Source: Streptomyces hokutonensis (GTDB lineage Bacteria > Actinomycetota > Actinomycetes > Streptomycetales > Streptomycetaceae). From it: DNA of 64,000 nt. The stretch covers positions 46,312 through 110,311 of the forward strand of contig NZ_BARG01000083.1 of the NCBI RefSeq assembly GCF_000376565.1, given 5' to 3'. Both the position numbers and the translations under genes were made by a program. Within the stretch, counting starts at the first letter, position 1. Each line of letters begins with the position of its first letter. This document shows, in pieces, positions 15,454 to 23,434 of this stretch. The notes beneath the pieces are model-generated. The model had not been told where the DNA came from, did not search any database, and worked only from the letters and a program-made list of their open reading frames with translations.

Positions 15454-15753
15454 TTGTGCGTAAAGCGCCTAGTCCGAGCTTTGCGAGTGGTGGTGGCCTT
15501 CACTGCGAAGGGCGAAGCAACCATCGTTATCGTCGGCCCACACAGCGATGATCCGTACATAAACGTCTACACGCTTCTCTACGAGCTGGCTGGCTTGGAG
15601 CATCCGCCGCAGGGTGAGCGTGCGAAACCACCCTGCTGCAGCGCTGAGGATGGTCTTCCGCCGCTTGTTGGTCAGAGACTTGCTGATGATTTGGTGAGCC
15701 GGGCTCGAAACTTGACGAGGGCTGGCAGTCGGCGGACTAGCCGGCGGGGCTGA
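15454..15753 (+). CDS. Small protein of unknown function
   Basis: The frame encodes RVVVAFTAKGEATIVIVGPH, then INVYTLLYELAGLEHPPQGE, then AKPPCCSAEDGLPPL, which has protein-like texture: two beta strands, a helix and a Cys pair. I do not recognise a function. The region is lower in GC than its neighbours. The start is uncertain: TTG 15454 follows GGGGAG by 12 bases; the next in-frame start upstream is ATG 15337, which would add low-GC sequence without coding character. It could be a fragment of a once longer gene. It stands alone between the hydrolase and the convergent nuclease-like gene. Confidence 0.4.
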   Translation: MCVKRLVRALRVVVAFTAKGEATIVIVGPHSDDPYINVYTLLYELAGLEHPPQGERAKPPCCSAEDGLPPLVGQRLADDLVSRARNLTRAGSRRTSRRG

Positions 15754-15931
15754 CTGGTCGCAGCAGCCACAACCGCCCTGCAGTCGAGGTGAGGTTCCGA
15801 TAGCTGCCAGATTCGCCACCGTGCCACATGCTCGGTTCTAGCTCCTTTACCGGCAGCGGCTGGCATTCCACTGCAGACATGTGTCCGCTGGAATCGAAAG
15901 TAGCCTTCAGCGACCAGCTTGCGTCGTGCCC

Positions 15932-17113
15932 TCAGTTTTCGGGGCTCGGCCGACGCCGGGGAAAAGCGTCCCCGATCGGCCAGTGCTCCGGCAGATCAAG
16001 AGATGTGTGGATGGGGCGAGTTGCTGGTTGACGTTCGACGTGAACATCGACCAACCGTGCCGTCTCCCAAGTGGGGAGAACGGGAGCCGGGAGCGAGCCT
16101 GGTGCCGGGCTTTGCCAGAGGACTGGGACCTTCTTCGTCCAGGTCCAAGGTGCCGGGTTGTCGACGGTCAGTACGCCGCTTACCCGGCTGTGGGGCTGAT
16201 CTTGCGCAGTAGTCCAGTAGCCGTCGGGATTGCGACCGAAGGTCGATCCGGTGCGGTGGGCGTACTCGACCGAGGTCCCGTACAACGCGCTCTCGATGTC
16301 CTCATCTTCGGGAAAGAGGGCCGAATTACCAACCGCTACGATGAATGGCAGCGCCAAGTCTCCGTACTTCCTGCCCTTTTTTCTCACAGCTTTGAGCAAG
16401 CGATCTGAGTCATCGGCGACCCACACCGAGGGATGGATTCCGATTGTCCTGCTCGTCGGATCGCCTCGCTTGCCGGAGCTGCGGGGGATCGCCTCGAAGC
16501 TGAGGTGCCAACCTGCCTCTTGCCAGGTGCGCTTGGGCAGCGGCACCTTCTGTTCATACTCGGCGATGACCTGGTCGGGGTCCAAGCTTGCCAGCCATTG
16601 CGTGAGCTCGTTCTTCAATCGCTTTTGCGGCGGCGTGGTCGAGCCAACACTGTCCACCTTGTATGACACGTAGAAGTTTGGACTCGGAACGCGATCGATC
16701 GCGTCCGCGACCTGAGGCGGGAGCGAGCTGCTCCCGGTTGCGTCCAGATTCTCGGCTGTCCAGATTGCCTCGACAATGAATTGTTCGTCGCCACGGGTGA
16801 CCAGGAAGTCTGGATACTTGCCCTCGGTGCCTATTTGCTGCTCGATTCCCACCGTGCAACCGGAGCCGAGCAGCATCTCGTGCACGTACAGCTCCCACAA
16901 CGCGGAGAAGACGTTGGCATCGAAATTACGATCCCGTAGCCGACTGAGCAGACCGGGCTGAGCATCGGGGGGAAAGTGTGACCACCACTCGTTGATCACA
17001 TCCCGAACTTGGTCCCAGAAGGGGCCGGCGATCCGTTCGAAGAACTCGGCATTCGACTCTGATGCTCGCTTCGGTGCCGCATCGGTCCGATGTCGGCTTA
17101 TGTACACGCCCAT
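15932..17113 (-). CDS. Unknown protein with a possible PD-(D/E)xK-like nuclease motif
   Basis: A 393-residue protein with no close family that I recognise. At about residues 95-125 it reads EQQIGTEGKYPDFLVTRGDE followed by QFIVEAIWTAE: a PD, about 13 residues, then strand-ExA, with an acidic/helical lead (VFSALWELYVHEMLLGSG). That is the layout of PD-(D/E)xK endonucleases, though the final Lys is replaced. The C-terminal half has HLSFEAIPR and LPFIVAVGNSALF, beta-strand-like. GC is lower than the core chromosome. Position inside the element cargo suggests a defence or anti-plasmid function, but this is inference. ATG 17113 is the start. Confidence 0.65.
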   Translation of the reverse strand: MGVYISRHRTDAAPKRASESNAEFFERIAGPFWDQVRDVINEWWSHFPPDAQPGLLSRLRDRNFDANVFSALWELYVHEMLLGSGCTVGIEQQIGTEGKYPDFLVTRGDEQFIVEAIWTAENLDATGSSSLPPQVADAIDRVPSPNFYVSYKVDSVGSTTPPQKRLKNELTQWLASLDPDQVIAEYEQKVPLPKRTWQEAGWHLSFEAIPRSSGKRGDPTSRTIGIHPSVWVADDSDRLLKAVRKKGRKYGDLALPFIVAVGNSALFPEDEDIESALYGTSVEYAHRTGSTFGRNPDGYWTTAQDQPHSRVSGVLTVDNPAPWTWTKKVPVLWQSPAPGSLPAPVLPTWETARLVDVHVERQPATRPIHTSLDLPEHWPIGDAFPRRRPSPEN

Positions 17114-17364
17114 GGCGAACGATCGTAGATTGCTCCGCGCGGCGCTGACACCCGTTTTCTACAGCGTCCCGGTGGCCCTTGGGATGAGTCTGAGGTGCCT
17201 GCTCAGAACTGACCAGCACCTGCGGCTGTTCTGAAACGGAACGCCGCGCCCATTCGTGACCAGGCCGGGCGAAGTGATCCAGTCCGGCGGTGAAGCGGTC
17301 TCGGCTGCCGAGAGCCTCGGCCTGGCGCCGACCGTCCGCCGCCCAGTCGGTGCGAGGGCAGCGG
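17114..17364. other. Gap with no supported gene
   Basis: Between the nuclease-like gene and the small gene on the minus strand I see no complete frame with a ribosome site. Pieces of possible coding sequence in two minus-strand frames (RDRFTAGLDHFAR near 17290) may be remnants of a lost gene. Confidence 0.3.
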
Positions 17365-17529
17365 TCAGCCCTGCTGTTCCTCCTGCTCGTCCCGCAAGGC
17401 GTCGCGCATAGAGCGCCAGGCACGGATTGTGTTACCGATGTCCAGCAACAGCCCTCGGAGTTGGCGAATCAGAACCCGCGCAGCACAAATGGCAGTAACG
17501 ACGTCGAATTCCACCGCGAGCCCGCTCAT
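17365..17529 (-). CDS. Small protein of unknown function near the element end
   Basis: A 54-residue frame from ATG 17529 preceded by GGGGAG about 6 bases upstream. The product starts MSGLAVEFDVVTAICAARVL, has an amphipathic helix with one mildly hydrophobic part, and ends in a charged Glu/Gln tail (DEQEEQQG). Small proteins like this are common at the ends of actinobacterial integrated elements. I cannot name a function. A longer reading from ATG 17688 in the same frame is possible but its extra part looks unlike protein. Confidence 0.45.
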   Translation of the reverse strand: MSGLAVEFDVVTAICAARVLIRQLRGLLLDIGNTIRAWRSMRDALRDEQEEQQG

Positions 17530-17738
17530 CGGCTGCTCCCCACCTCGGGCACCAGCCTCTCCGCCTCGCACCGCGAAGTCTGTACCCCGCTGGGCACATT
17601 TCGTGATCACCCTCGGCTTCACCCGCGCGATCAGACGGACGCGCGGCTGAACCCAACGAGCCGAGCCTCTTTGAAGCACCGCGTACAAGACTCGCCGCAG
17701 TGAGGGCGCGGGTCAGCCTCAGATTTGATGCATTTGCT

Positions 17739-17854
17739 GATCTTGAAGATCCGCGCCACGGGAACGGGGCTGAGCCGATGCACCCAGGCTGCTCGTCGAA
17801 CGGGCTGGCGTCTGTAGGGTCGAGCCTACTTTTTGTGATCTTGAATGGATCCGC
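17739..17854. repeat. Pair of GATCTTGAA repeats near the attachment site
   Basis: GATCTTGAAGATCCGC at 17739-17754 and GATCTTGAATGGATCCGC at 17837-17854 are near-identical direct repeats 98 bases apart; the first contains the perfect dyad GATCTT-G-AAGATC. They lie 200-300 bases inside the tRNA scar, where integrase arm-type or excisionase sites are expected. Confidence 0.4.
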
Positions 17855-18039
17855 AAGCGTGGCCCGTTCAGAGTGTTCTGTGCAGTTCATGTGGTGTGGC
17901 CTGCGTGAGCGATGCGTGAGCGGACGATCCGGCAGGAGCCGTCCTGACGTGGACCGGGCCCCACAACAAACCCGTCCTGACCTGGTGGTTCCGGACATCG
18001 AGTCAGTGTCCGCAACCACCCAGCAAGATCCAGCCAGGA

Positions 18040-18081
18040 CTTTTAATCCATTGGTTGTGGGTTCGAGTCCCACAGGGTCTA
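18040..18081 (+). other. Attachment-site scar: 3' half of tRNA-Lys(TTT)
   Basis: The sequence reads as a tRNA from the anticodon loop on: CTTTTAA loop at 18040-18046 with anticodon TTT at 18042-18044, stem TCCAT, 5-base variable loop, T arm GTGGG-TTCGAGT-CCCAC at 18057-18073, acceptor strand AGGGTCT and A73 at 18081. The 5' half is absent: upstream bases pair only 3 of 5 in the anticodon stem and there is no D arm. This is the duplicated attachment core left when an element integrates into the 3' end of a tRNA gene; the working copy should lie left of the window beyond the integrase. Confidence 0.8.
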
Positions 18082-18123
18082 CGGGGTCGTTCCTCTTCGG
18101 AGAGGCTTGACCTGCAGTTTTAC

Positions 18124-18157
18124 GGTGCCCCGATCGTCTTCGGACGGCCGGGGCACC
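18124..18157 (+). terminator. Hairpin terminator downstream of the tRNA scar
   Basis: GGTGCCCCG (18124-18132) pairs with CGGGGCACC (18149-18157), with further pairing inside around a TTCG loop. It lies 43 bases past the tRNA 3' end on the chromosomal side and was probably the original tRNA terminator. Confidence 0.65.
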
Positions 18158-18415
18158 GGTGTGTCCGGCCCCATGCGTGAGCGGTTGTACCGGCGGAGCT
18201 CTTGCCCGGGTCCCTTAGCGACGATGTGGGAGCAGGCGTTGCGGGCGGCGGGGGCCGCCAACAGGAGGCGGCGGACCCGTCGGCAGGCGTGGCGCATCCC
18301 CCGTGAGAGCTACCCGGACCGTCCCTGCGCGGGTGATTCGCGGATTCCGGTGGATTTCTAGCGTGGTCGTCAGGTCGGCCGCCGTCGGAGTGGCCGTCGC
18401 CGCAGGGAGGTCACC

Positions 18416-19297
18416 ATGAGCACGCCGTCCGCCGCACACGACGACGCAGGGTCCCGCACGGACGAGGACGGTGGCGGCCGGGGTGGTCGTCTCGGCCGGA
18501 TCGTCCGCGCTCCGCTCGGCTGGATGGTGACGGGCATCGTGGGTGTCGGCCTGGTCTCGGGGCTGACCGCGACCGGCCCCGGTCCGGTGCCGGTGCTGGG
18601 CGCGGTCGTGGCGGTCGCCGTGTACTGGGTGGTGATGCGCCGGGTCGCGGGACGCTCCACTCCGGAGATCGCCCGGCAGGGGGCCGGCCGGGAGGCGCTG
18701 CGCGGCGGTGCGGTCGGCCTGGGCTTCGTCCTGGTCTCCGCCCTCCTGATCACGGTGTTCGGGGGCTACGACTTCTCCTGGGCGGGCAACGGCTTCTTCT
18801 CCGTCGTCTGGTCCGCCGCGATGGTGCAGGCCGGCGCCGCGGTCACCGAGGAGCTCATGTTCCGCGGTCTCGCCCTCCAGGCTCTGGAACAGCGGTGGGG
18901 CAGCCGGGCCGCCATCGTGATCACCGGGCTGTTCTTCGGCGTCGCCCACCTGGGGGCTCCGGGAGCCGGTGCGTGGAGCGCGCTCGCCATCGCCCTGGAG
19001 GCCGGTGTGATGCTCGGCGTCGCGTTCCTGTGGCGGCGTAGCATCTGGTTCGTCGCGGGCCTGCACTTCGCCTGGAACACCGCCGAGCAGCTGCTGGGCA
19101 TCCCGGTCTCCGGACACACTCCCCAGGGCCTGTTCACGGTCGACACCCACGGCTCCGCCCTGCTCAGCGGCGGCACCTTCGGTCTGGAGGCATCGATCGT
19201 GCCCGTCCTCATCGGTGTGCTGCTCACCGTCCGGATGGTCGTCCTCGCCGGCCGGAGCGGTGGACTGCGGCCGGCCCGGCGTCCAGGCCGGCGCTGA
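18416..19297 (+). CDS. CPBP-family intramembrane metalloprotease
   Basis: A 293-residue multi-pass membrane protein of the CPBP (CAAX protease/bacteriocin-processing) family. The catalytic motifs are EELMFRG (EExxxR) at about residue 142, GVAHLGA (first His) near 180 and LHFAWNTAEQ (second His) near 220, each in or by a membrane helix. The first 35 residues are charged and cytoplasmic. Such proteins cleave peptides within membranes; the substrate is unknown. It is the first complete gene on the chromosomal side of the element and is followed 45 bases later by a sensor kinase, with which it may form an operon. Start ATG 18416 has AGGGAGG upstream. Confidence 0.85.
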   Translation: MSTPSAAHDDAGSRTDEDGGGRGGRLGRIVRAPLGWMVTGIVGVGLVSGLTATGPGPVPVLGAVVAVAVYWVVMRRVAGRSTPEIARQGAGREALRGGAVGLGFVLVSALLITVFGGYDFSWAGNGFFSVVWSAAMVQAGAAVTEELMFRGLALQALEQRWGSRAAIVITGLFFGVAHLGAPGAGAWSALAIALEAGVMLGVAFLWRRSIWFVAGLHFAWNTAEQLLGIPVSGHTPQGLFTVDTHGSALLSGGTFGLEASIVPVLIGVLLTVRMVVLAGRSGGLRPARRPGRR

Positions 19298-19342
19298 GGC
19301 GGGCCGCCGTACGGGACACCGGCTGATCGGAGGAAGACGCAA

Positions 19343-20641
19343 GTGATGTTCCGTCAGGGTCCTTTGCGGACACCGTGGTTGCGGGTACCGCTCGAACGGT
19401 GGAAGGAGCAGGACGCCTTCCTCAAAGACGGTGTTCTCGCCCTGGTGCTCACCCTGCTGGCCTTCGTGCCGACCCTGTCGGCCATCGGGGCGCAGATCGG
19501 TGATCTGCCCGAGCGGCCGGCGAACGCGCTGGGCCTCGGACTGGTCCTTGCCCAGACCCTGCCGCTCGCGGCCCGCCGCCGCCGGCCCGCGGGCTGTCTG
19601 GTGGTCGTAGCCGCCGCGTTCGCCGCGCACCAGGCGCTGGGTTTCGCGACGACGTTCGGCAGCATGGGGCTGTATCTGGCGCTGTATTCGGCCGGAGCCC
19701 ACCAGGCCCGCTTCCGCCTGGGTCTGGCGGGCGCGGCGAGTGCGGGGTACGTGGTGCTGGCCGTCGTCCTGCACCGGCTCGGTTCCCCGCAGGACCCGAC
19801 GGACTATCTCGCCTTCTATCTGGTGCTGGCCGGGGTCCGGCTGGTGGGGAGCGGTGTGCGCAAGCGGCGCGGTGAAGAGGCGGAACGGCGGCGGCTGGCG
19901 GCCGAGTTGGCCACGGCCGCCGAGCGGGCGCGGATCGCCCGGGAGCTGCACGACGTGGTCACCCACCATGTGACGGCGATGGTGGTGCAGGCGGACGCGG
20001 CACAGTTCCTGATCACGTCCGCGCCGGAACGGGCCGTTACGGGGATGGCCTCGGTCAGCGACACCGGCCGCCGGGCCCTGACCGAACTGCGGTATCTGCT
20101 CGGGGTGTTGGAGGCGACCGGCGAGTCCACGACCGACGGAACCGGCGCCGATGAGGGCTCCTCGCAAGGGAATCGGGGACCCGCCCTCGGCCGGCTGGGA
20201 GACCTCGTCGAGCAGGCCCGCAGGTCGGGTCAGCCGGTGGAGTTCGGCGAGCGGGGCGAGCGGCGGCCCCGGAGCGTGGACGTGGAGCTGGCCGCGTACC
20301 GGGTCGTACAGGAGGCGCTCACCAACGCGATGAAGTACGCGACCGGGCAGCCGACACGGGTCCTGGTCCGGCACGGCGAGGAGCGCGTCGAGATCGGGGT
20401 GACCACCGACGGCCCCGTCCTCGCACCAGCGGCTGTGTCGGCCACCCGAGAGCCGGGCCCCGAGGGCGGGCGAGGACTGGCCGGGCTGCGGGTCCGGGTG
20501 CGGATGCTCGATGGTGAACTGGAGGCCGGACCCCGGCCCGGGGGCGGGTTCGAGGTCCGTGCCACGATTCCGTCCCAGCCGCAGCCGCAGCCGCAGCCCG
20601 AGCCCCAACCCGGGCCCGATCCCGAGCCCGTTCAGGAGTGA
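19343..20641 (+). CDS. Sensor histidine kinase (NarL-partner type)
   Basis: A 432-residue kinase. Residues 25-165 hold four to five membrane helices. The dimerization H-box ERARIARELHDVVTHHVTAM near residue 195-214 carries the phosphorylated His (HisKA_3 type), and the ATPase domain has the N-box VVQEALTNAMKYATG near 325 and G-box GPEGGRGLAGL near 375. The last 25 residues are a run of PQPQPEPQ-type repeats, odd for this family. GTG 19343 has GGAGGA 9 bases upstream. It is followed 4 bases later by its response regulator. The signal sensed is unknown. Confidence 0.9.
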   Translation: MMFRQGPLRTPWLRVPLERWKEQDAFLKDGVLALVLTLLAFVPTLSAIGAQIGDLPERPANALGLGLVLAQTLPLAARRRRPAGCLVVVAAAFAAHQALGFATTFGSMGLYLALYSAGAHQARFRLGLAGAASAGYVVLAVVLHRLGSPQDPTDYLAFYLVLAGVRLVGSGVRKRRGEEAERRRLAAELATAAERARIARELHDVVTHHVTAMVVQADAAQFLITSAPERAVTGMASVSDTGRRALTELRYLLGVLEATGESTTDGTGADEGSSQGNRGPALGRLGDLVEQARRSGQPVEFGERGERRPRSVDVELAAYRVVQEALTNAMKYATGQPTRVLVRHGEERVEIGVTTDGPVLAPAAVSATREPGPEGGRGLAGLRVRVRMLDGELEAGPRPGGGFEVRATIPSQPQPQPQPEPQPGPDPEPVQE

Positions 20642-20645
20642 CCCC

Positions 20646-21338
20646 GTGAGCGACGCGCCGCCACCGATCCGTGTGCTCGTCTGCGACGACCAGGAACTGG
20701 TGCGGACCGGCTACGTCACCATCTTCTCGGCCCAGCCCGACATGGAGGTCGTCGGCGAGGCGGAGAACGGGCACGCGGCGGTGGAAGCCGCACGGCGGCT
20801 GCGCCCCGACGTCGTCGTGATGGACATCCGGATGCCCCTCCTCGACGGCATCCAGGCGACCCGGCAACTGGCCGGCCCCGGCGCCGGAGAGCCGCCGAAG
20901 GTGCTGGTCGTCACCACGTTCAACGTCGACGCCCATGTCTACGACGCGCTGCGCGCCGGAGCCAGCGGGTTCCTCCTCAAGGACGCGCCACCCGCGGAGC
21001 TGGTGAACGGCATCCGGACCGTCGCCCGGGGCGAGGCCCTGCTGGCGCCCGCCGTCACCCGCCACCTCATCGGCCACTACGCCGAGCACCTGCGCCCGGC
21101 CGAGTCCTCCCGGCCGGCCAGAGAGGACGTCGTACGCGCGCTGACGCCCCGCGAACTGGAGGTGCTCCGGCAGCTGGCCGAGGGCTTGTCGAACGCGGAG
21201 ATAGCGGCGGAGCTGTACATCACCCCCGAGACGGTCAAGACCTACGTCTCGCGGATCCTGGCCAAACTCGCCCTGCGCGACCGGGTCCAGGCAGTCGTCC
21301 TCGCCTACCGCGTCGGACTGGCGTCCGGCACACCGTGA
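20646..21338 (+). CDS. NarL/FixJ-family response regulator
   Basis: A 230-residue regulator. The receiver domain (about 8-125) has acidic pair DD in VLVCDDQEL, phospho-acceptor Asp in VVVMDIRMPLLDG near residue 59, Thr in VVTTF and Lys in FLLKDA. The LuxR-type HTH at the end reads LTPRELEVLRQLAEGLSNAE and ETVKTYVSRILAKLAL. It is the cognate partner of the kinase immediately upstream. GTG 20646 was chosen because the receiver begins there; upstream starts in the frame lie inside the kinase gene. Confidence 0.9.
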   Translation: MSDAPPPIRVLVCDDQELVRTGYVTIFSAQPDMEVVGEAENGHAAVEAARRLRPDVVVMDIRMPLLDGIQATRQLAGPGAGEPPKVLVVTTFNVDAHVYDALRAGASGFLLKDAPPAELVNGIRTVARGEALLAPAVTRHLIGHYAEHLRPAESSRPAREDVVRALTPRELEVLRQLAEGLSNAEIAAELYITPETVKTYVSRILAKLALRDRVQAVVLAYRVGLASGTP

Positions 21339-21375
21339 ACCGGCTCGCCACGGGCGCGGTTGCTCCGGTGTCCGC

Positions 21376-21804
21376 TCACCCGCCGTCGGCGCGGATCGTC
21401 CGCCGTACGAGGTCCGCCCAGGTGGCCTGGAGGCGTGGCACGGGGACTTCGCATCCGAGGTGCAGATAGTCCATGGTCTCGAAGGTCACGAACGCGAGCA
21501 GGGCGTGGGCGAGCATGTCGTGGTCTCCATCAACTCCTGCCTGACGTAGGAGAGTTGAGACGTGGTGGTGGAAGGCGCGGCCGGTGTCCGAGGCGTGGCG
21601 GCGGTCGTGGAGCACCTGGCGTCCGAGCGCGGCGCCGAGGTCCGCGTCGGTGGCGACGCGCTCGATCAGCGTGCGGCCGAACGCCTCCAGCCGGTCCCCA
21701 GGGGGTGCGCCCGGGCCGGGAGCGCGCCCAGGGTGCCGGGACTCCGGCACCACCGCACCCGCTGCCGGATGGTCTTCCGAACCGAGGCGCCATGCCCCTG
21801 CCAC
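21376..21804 (-). pseudogene. TetR-family regulator, C-terminal fragment only
   Basis: The frame ends with a TetR ligand-binding-domain-like segment: LEAFGRTLIERVATDADLGA, then LLRQAGVDGDHDMLAHALLA, then YLHLGCEVPVPRLQATWADL. The N-terminal HTH is absent; upstream of about 21700 the frame turns Pro/Gly-rich and runs into the start of the STAS gene on the other strand. It looks like the remains of a regulator whose 5' end was replaced. A start at 21804 exists but would overlap the STAS gene. Confidence 0.55.
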
Positions 21805-22217
21805 AGCTCACCGTCCACCGCCATGACCGAAGGACACGGGCGCTGCTCACCCTGGCCGGTGAGATCGACCTCGAATCCGCGCCGTTGGTCCTTGTGTACC
21901 TGGAGCGATGCCTGCGAGACGGTATGCGCGCCATCGACGTCGACCTCGCGTCCGTCACCTTCTGCGACTGCAGCGGGCTCAACACGTTCCTCCGCGCCGC
22001 ACAGCAGTCCGAAGCGCTCGGCGGGACCCTGCGACTGCACCATCCACCGACCGTGCTGCTGCGGATTCTCGACCTCGTCGGCGACGGGTTCCTGCTCCTC
22101 GGCCCTTCGTCCGGGCGTCCACCATCTCCTCGCGCGGACACCCGGGCCACGCCTGTTCCGGGCCCGGCGCACCGCTCCGTGCGGCCGGCGTCCGTCTTTT
22201 CGGGAGATACGCGATGA
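21792..22217 (+). CDS. STAS-domain anti-sigma factor antagonist
   Basis: A 141-residue protein whose first 105 residues form a STAS domain: LLTLAGEIDLESAPLVLVYL, then IDVDLASVTFCDCSGLNTFL with the phosphorylatable Ser in DCSG, then LRLHHPPTVLLRILDL. In the SpoIIAA/RsbV family this Ser is phosphorylated by an RsbW-type kinase and controls its binding to that kinase. The last 35 residues are a Pro/Arg-rich tail. Start ATG 21792 was chosen at the beginning of the domain. Confidence 0.8.
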   Translation: MPLPQLTVHRHDRRTRALLTLAGEIDLESAPLVLVYLERCLRDGMRAIDVDLASVTFCDCSGLNTFLRAAQQSEALGGTLRLHHPPTVLLRILDLVGDGFLLLGPSSGRPPSPRADTRATPVPGPAHRSVRPASVFSGDTR

Positions 22218-22340
22218 CGGCCGACCGCCGCCCCCGCGGGGCCTCCTCCCGCTCGGCGGGCAGGACGTCGTCGGTGCCGGGTGGGCAGCCCGATCCGTAC
22301 GGTGGTGGCGTGGACGACCCTCCTGGGCCCACTCCGCGGG

Positions 22341-22619
22341 TCACCCGCGGTATTCGCGGTCCTGACGGTCCTCGCGTCGTCGGCGCGCGCGGTGCTGACG
22401 GTTGTACCGGCGGTCCCAGCGTTCCCGACGATCCCGGCGCTCCTGGTAGTCCCGGTAGTTCCCGAGATCGGAACCGTCGTCACGGCTCCGGCCTCCGCCA
22501 CGGTCACGGTCGAGGCGGGTGACGCCGTAGACCAGCACCGCCGCGGCCATCCACCAGAGGGGGTTGAGGAATCCGAGGCCGAACAGGACCAGGACGGGGA
22601 TGAGGAGCAGGACGAACAC
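22341..22619 (-). CDS. Small membrane protein with a basic Arg/Asp-rich tail
   Basis: About 92 residues from GTG 22619, with GGGAGG 6 bases upstream. The first 38 residues are two close hydrophobic segments (VFVLLLIPVLVLFGLGFLN; WWMAAAVLVYGVT), followed by a tail made largely of Arg, Asp and Tyr (RDRRERWDRRYNRQHRARRR). It resembles the short hydrophobic proteins common in Streptomyces but with a longer charged tail that could touch nucleic acid or phospholipid headgroups. Function unknown. Confidence 0.65.
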   Translation of the reverse strand: MFVLLLIPVLVLFGLGFLNPLWWMAAAVLVYGVTRLDRDRGGGRSRDDGSDLGNYRDYQERRDRRERWDRRYNRQHRARRRREDRQDREYRG

Positions 22620-23004
22620 AACGGGCCTCCCGGGAGCTGGAATCAGCGTCGATACCGGGGACTGGGGCCTCTCCTCGCAGCGTAGTCCTGCCCGAAGGCT
22701 GCGGATACGGTGCGACGTCGCACGTCTTGCCCGGTCGGTCGCGAAACGACCGGCTCCCGGGCCGACCTCGATCCTGAACACTCTCTTGCGTCTTCGCCGC
22801 CGATTCCGTCAGGAACCGACCGGGGACGACACTTTCGACCACTCCCACGCGGACCTGGAGAGAGAGCGACGGCCCGTCCCTCCGCGCCAGTACGCTCGTT
22901 CTACGGTCCGCCCGTGACCCCGGCCCTCTCCGTGCCGTCCCGTTCCGCGCAACAGAGGCCCTGCGCAAGGCGAAAGCCCCCTGGTGACAGAGGAGTTGGG
23001 TCGC
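22620..23004. other. 385-base gap with two small dyads
   Basis: No gene is supported. A perfect 12-base palindrome TGCGACGTCGCA lies at 22711-22722 and a hairpin CCGGTCG/CGACCGG at 22731-22753. Between divergent genes these are candidate operators. Confidence 0.4.
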
Positions 23005-23370
23005 ATGGGCCCCCATCACGACCTGTTCGACGAGTTGCGTGTGGTCACGGCCGGCGGCGAGCTGGACCTGACGACCGCGCCGGCCTTCGCGCGTGACCTG
23101 CTGGACGCCCGGCACGGCAGCGGGAGGCTGCTTCTGGTCGTGGATCTGCGCGGTGTCACGTTCATGGACGGCAGCGTCCTGGGGCCGCTGTGCGCGGCGT
23201 GGGAGGACTGCCACGAGCGGCTCGGCCGGCTGCGGGTCGTGCACCGGCCGGGCGCGGATCTCGTGTTCCGGGCCGCCGGTCTGCGGGACCGTTTCCCGCG
23301 CTACGCGACCGTCGAGGACGCCTGGCGGGATGTACCCGCGGACCGTGCGACGGCGGACCGGGGCACGTAG
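23005..23370 (+). CDS. STAS-domain protein
   Basis: A 121-residue STAS-like protein: LRVVTAGGELDLTTAPAFAR, then LLLVVDLRGVTFMDGSVLGP, then LRVVHRPGADLVFRAAGL. The Ser in MDGS is the usual phosphorylation site of anti-sigma antagonists. ATG 23005 has AGGAG 9 bases upstream (22991-22995), a better start than GTG 22984, which would place that ribosome site inside the gene. It is followed by two GAF/ANTAR genes. Confidence 0.8.
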   Translation: MGPHHDLFDELRVVTAGGELDLTTAPAFARDLLDARHGSGRLLLVVDLRGVTFMDGSVLGPLCAAWEDCHERLGRLRVVHRPGADLVFRAAGLRDRFPRYATVEDAWRDVPADRATADRGT

Positions 23371-23434
23371 TGTACGGCGCAGGCCGGGTGACATCTCACC
23401 CCGAAGTGCCCCGGCCCGCGCGGGACGGAGACGG

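Larger units (their letters stand above)
1..18081. mobile_element. Integrated mobilizable element (left end outside window) in a tRNA-Lys gene
   Basis: The stretch starts inside a tyrosine integrase gene and ends at an orphan 3' half of a tRNA-Lys gene at 18040-18081, the usual scar of tRNA-site integration. Between them are an excisionase-like gene, a DUF3631 protein, a DUF2637 membrane protein, MobC and a relaxase, then cargo. No FtsK/TraB translocase is seen, so I infer a mobilizable (IME-like) element rather than a classical actinomycete AICE; a translocase left of the window is possible but only the integrase side lies there. The left att site is not in view. Confidence 0.75.

Noticed and set aside
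17290..17703. Plus-strand gene of about 137 codons
   Set aside because: Composition is not protein-like and it overlaps the better-supported small minus-strand frame.
18040..18081. Functional tRNA-Lys gene
   Set aside because: Only the 3' half is present; no D arm or 5' acceptor strand can be found upstream.
18215..20608. Long minus-strand frame opposite the protease and kinase genes
   Set aside because: Low-complexity Arg/Gly/Pro sequence, a mirror of the real genes.
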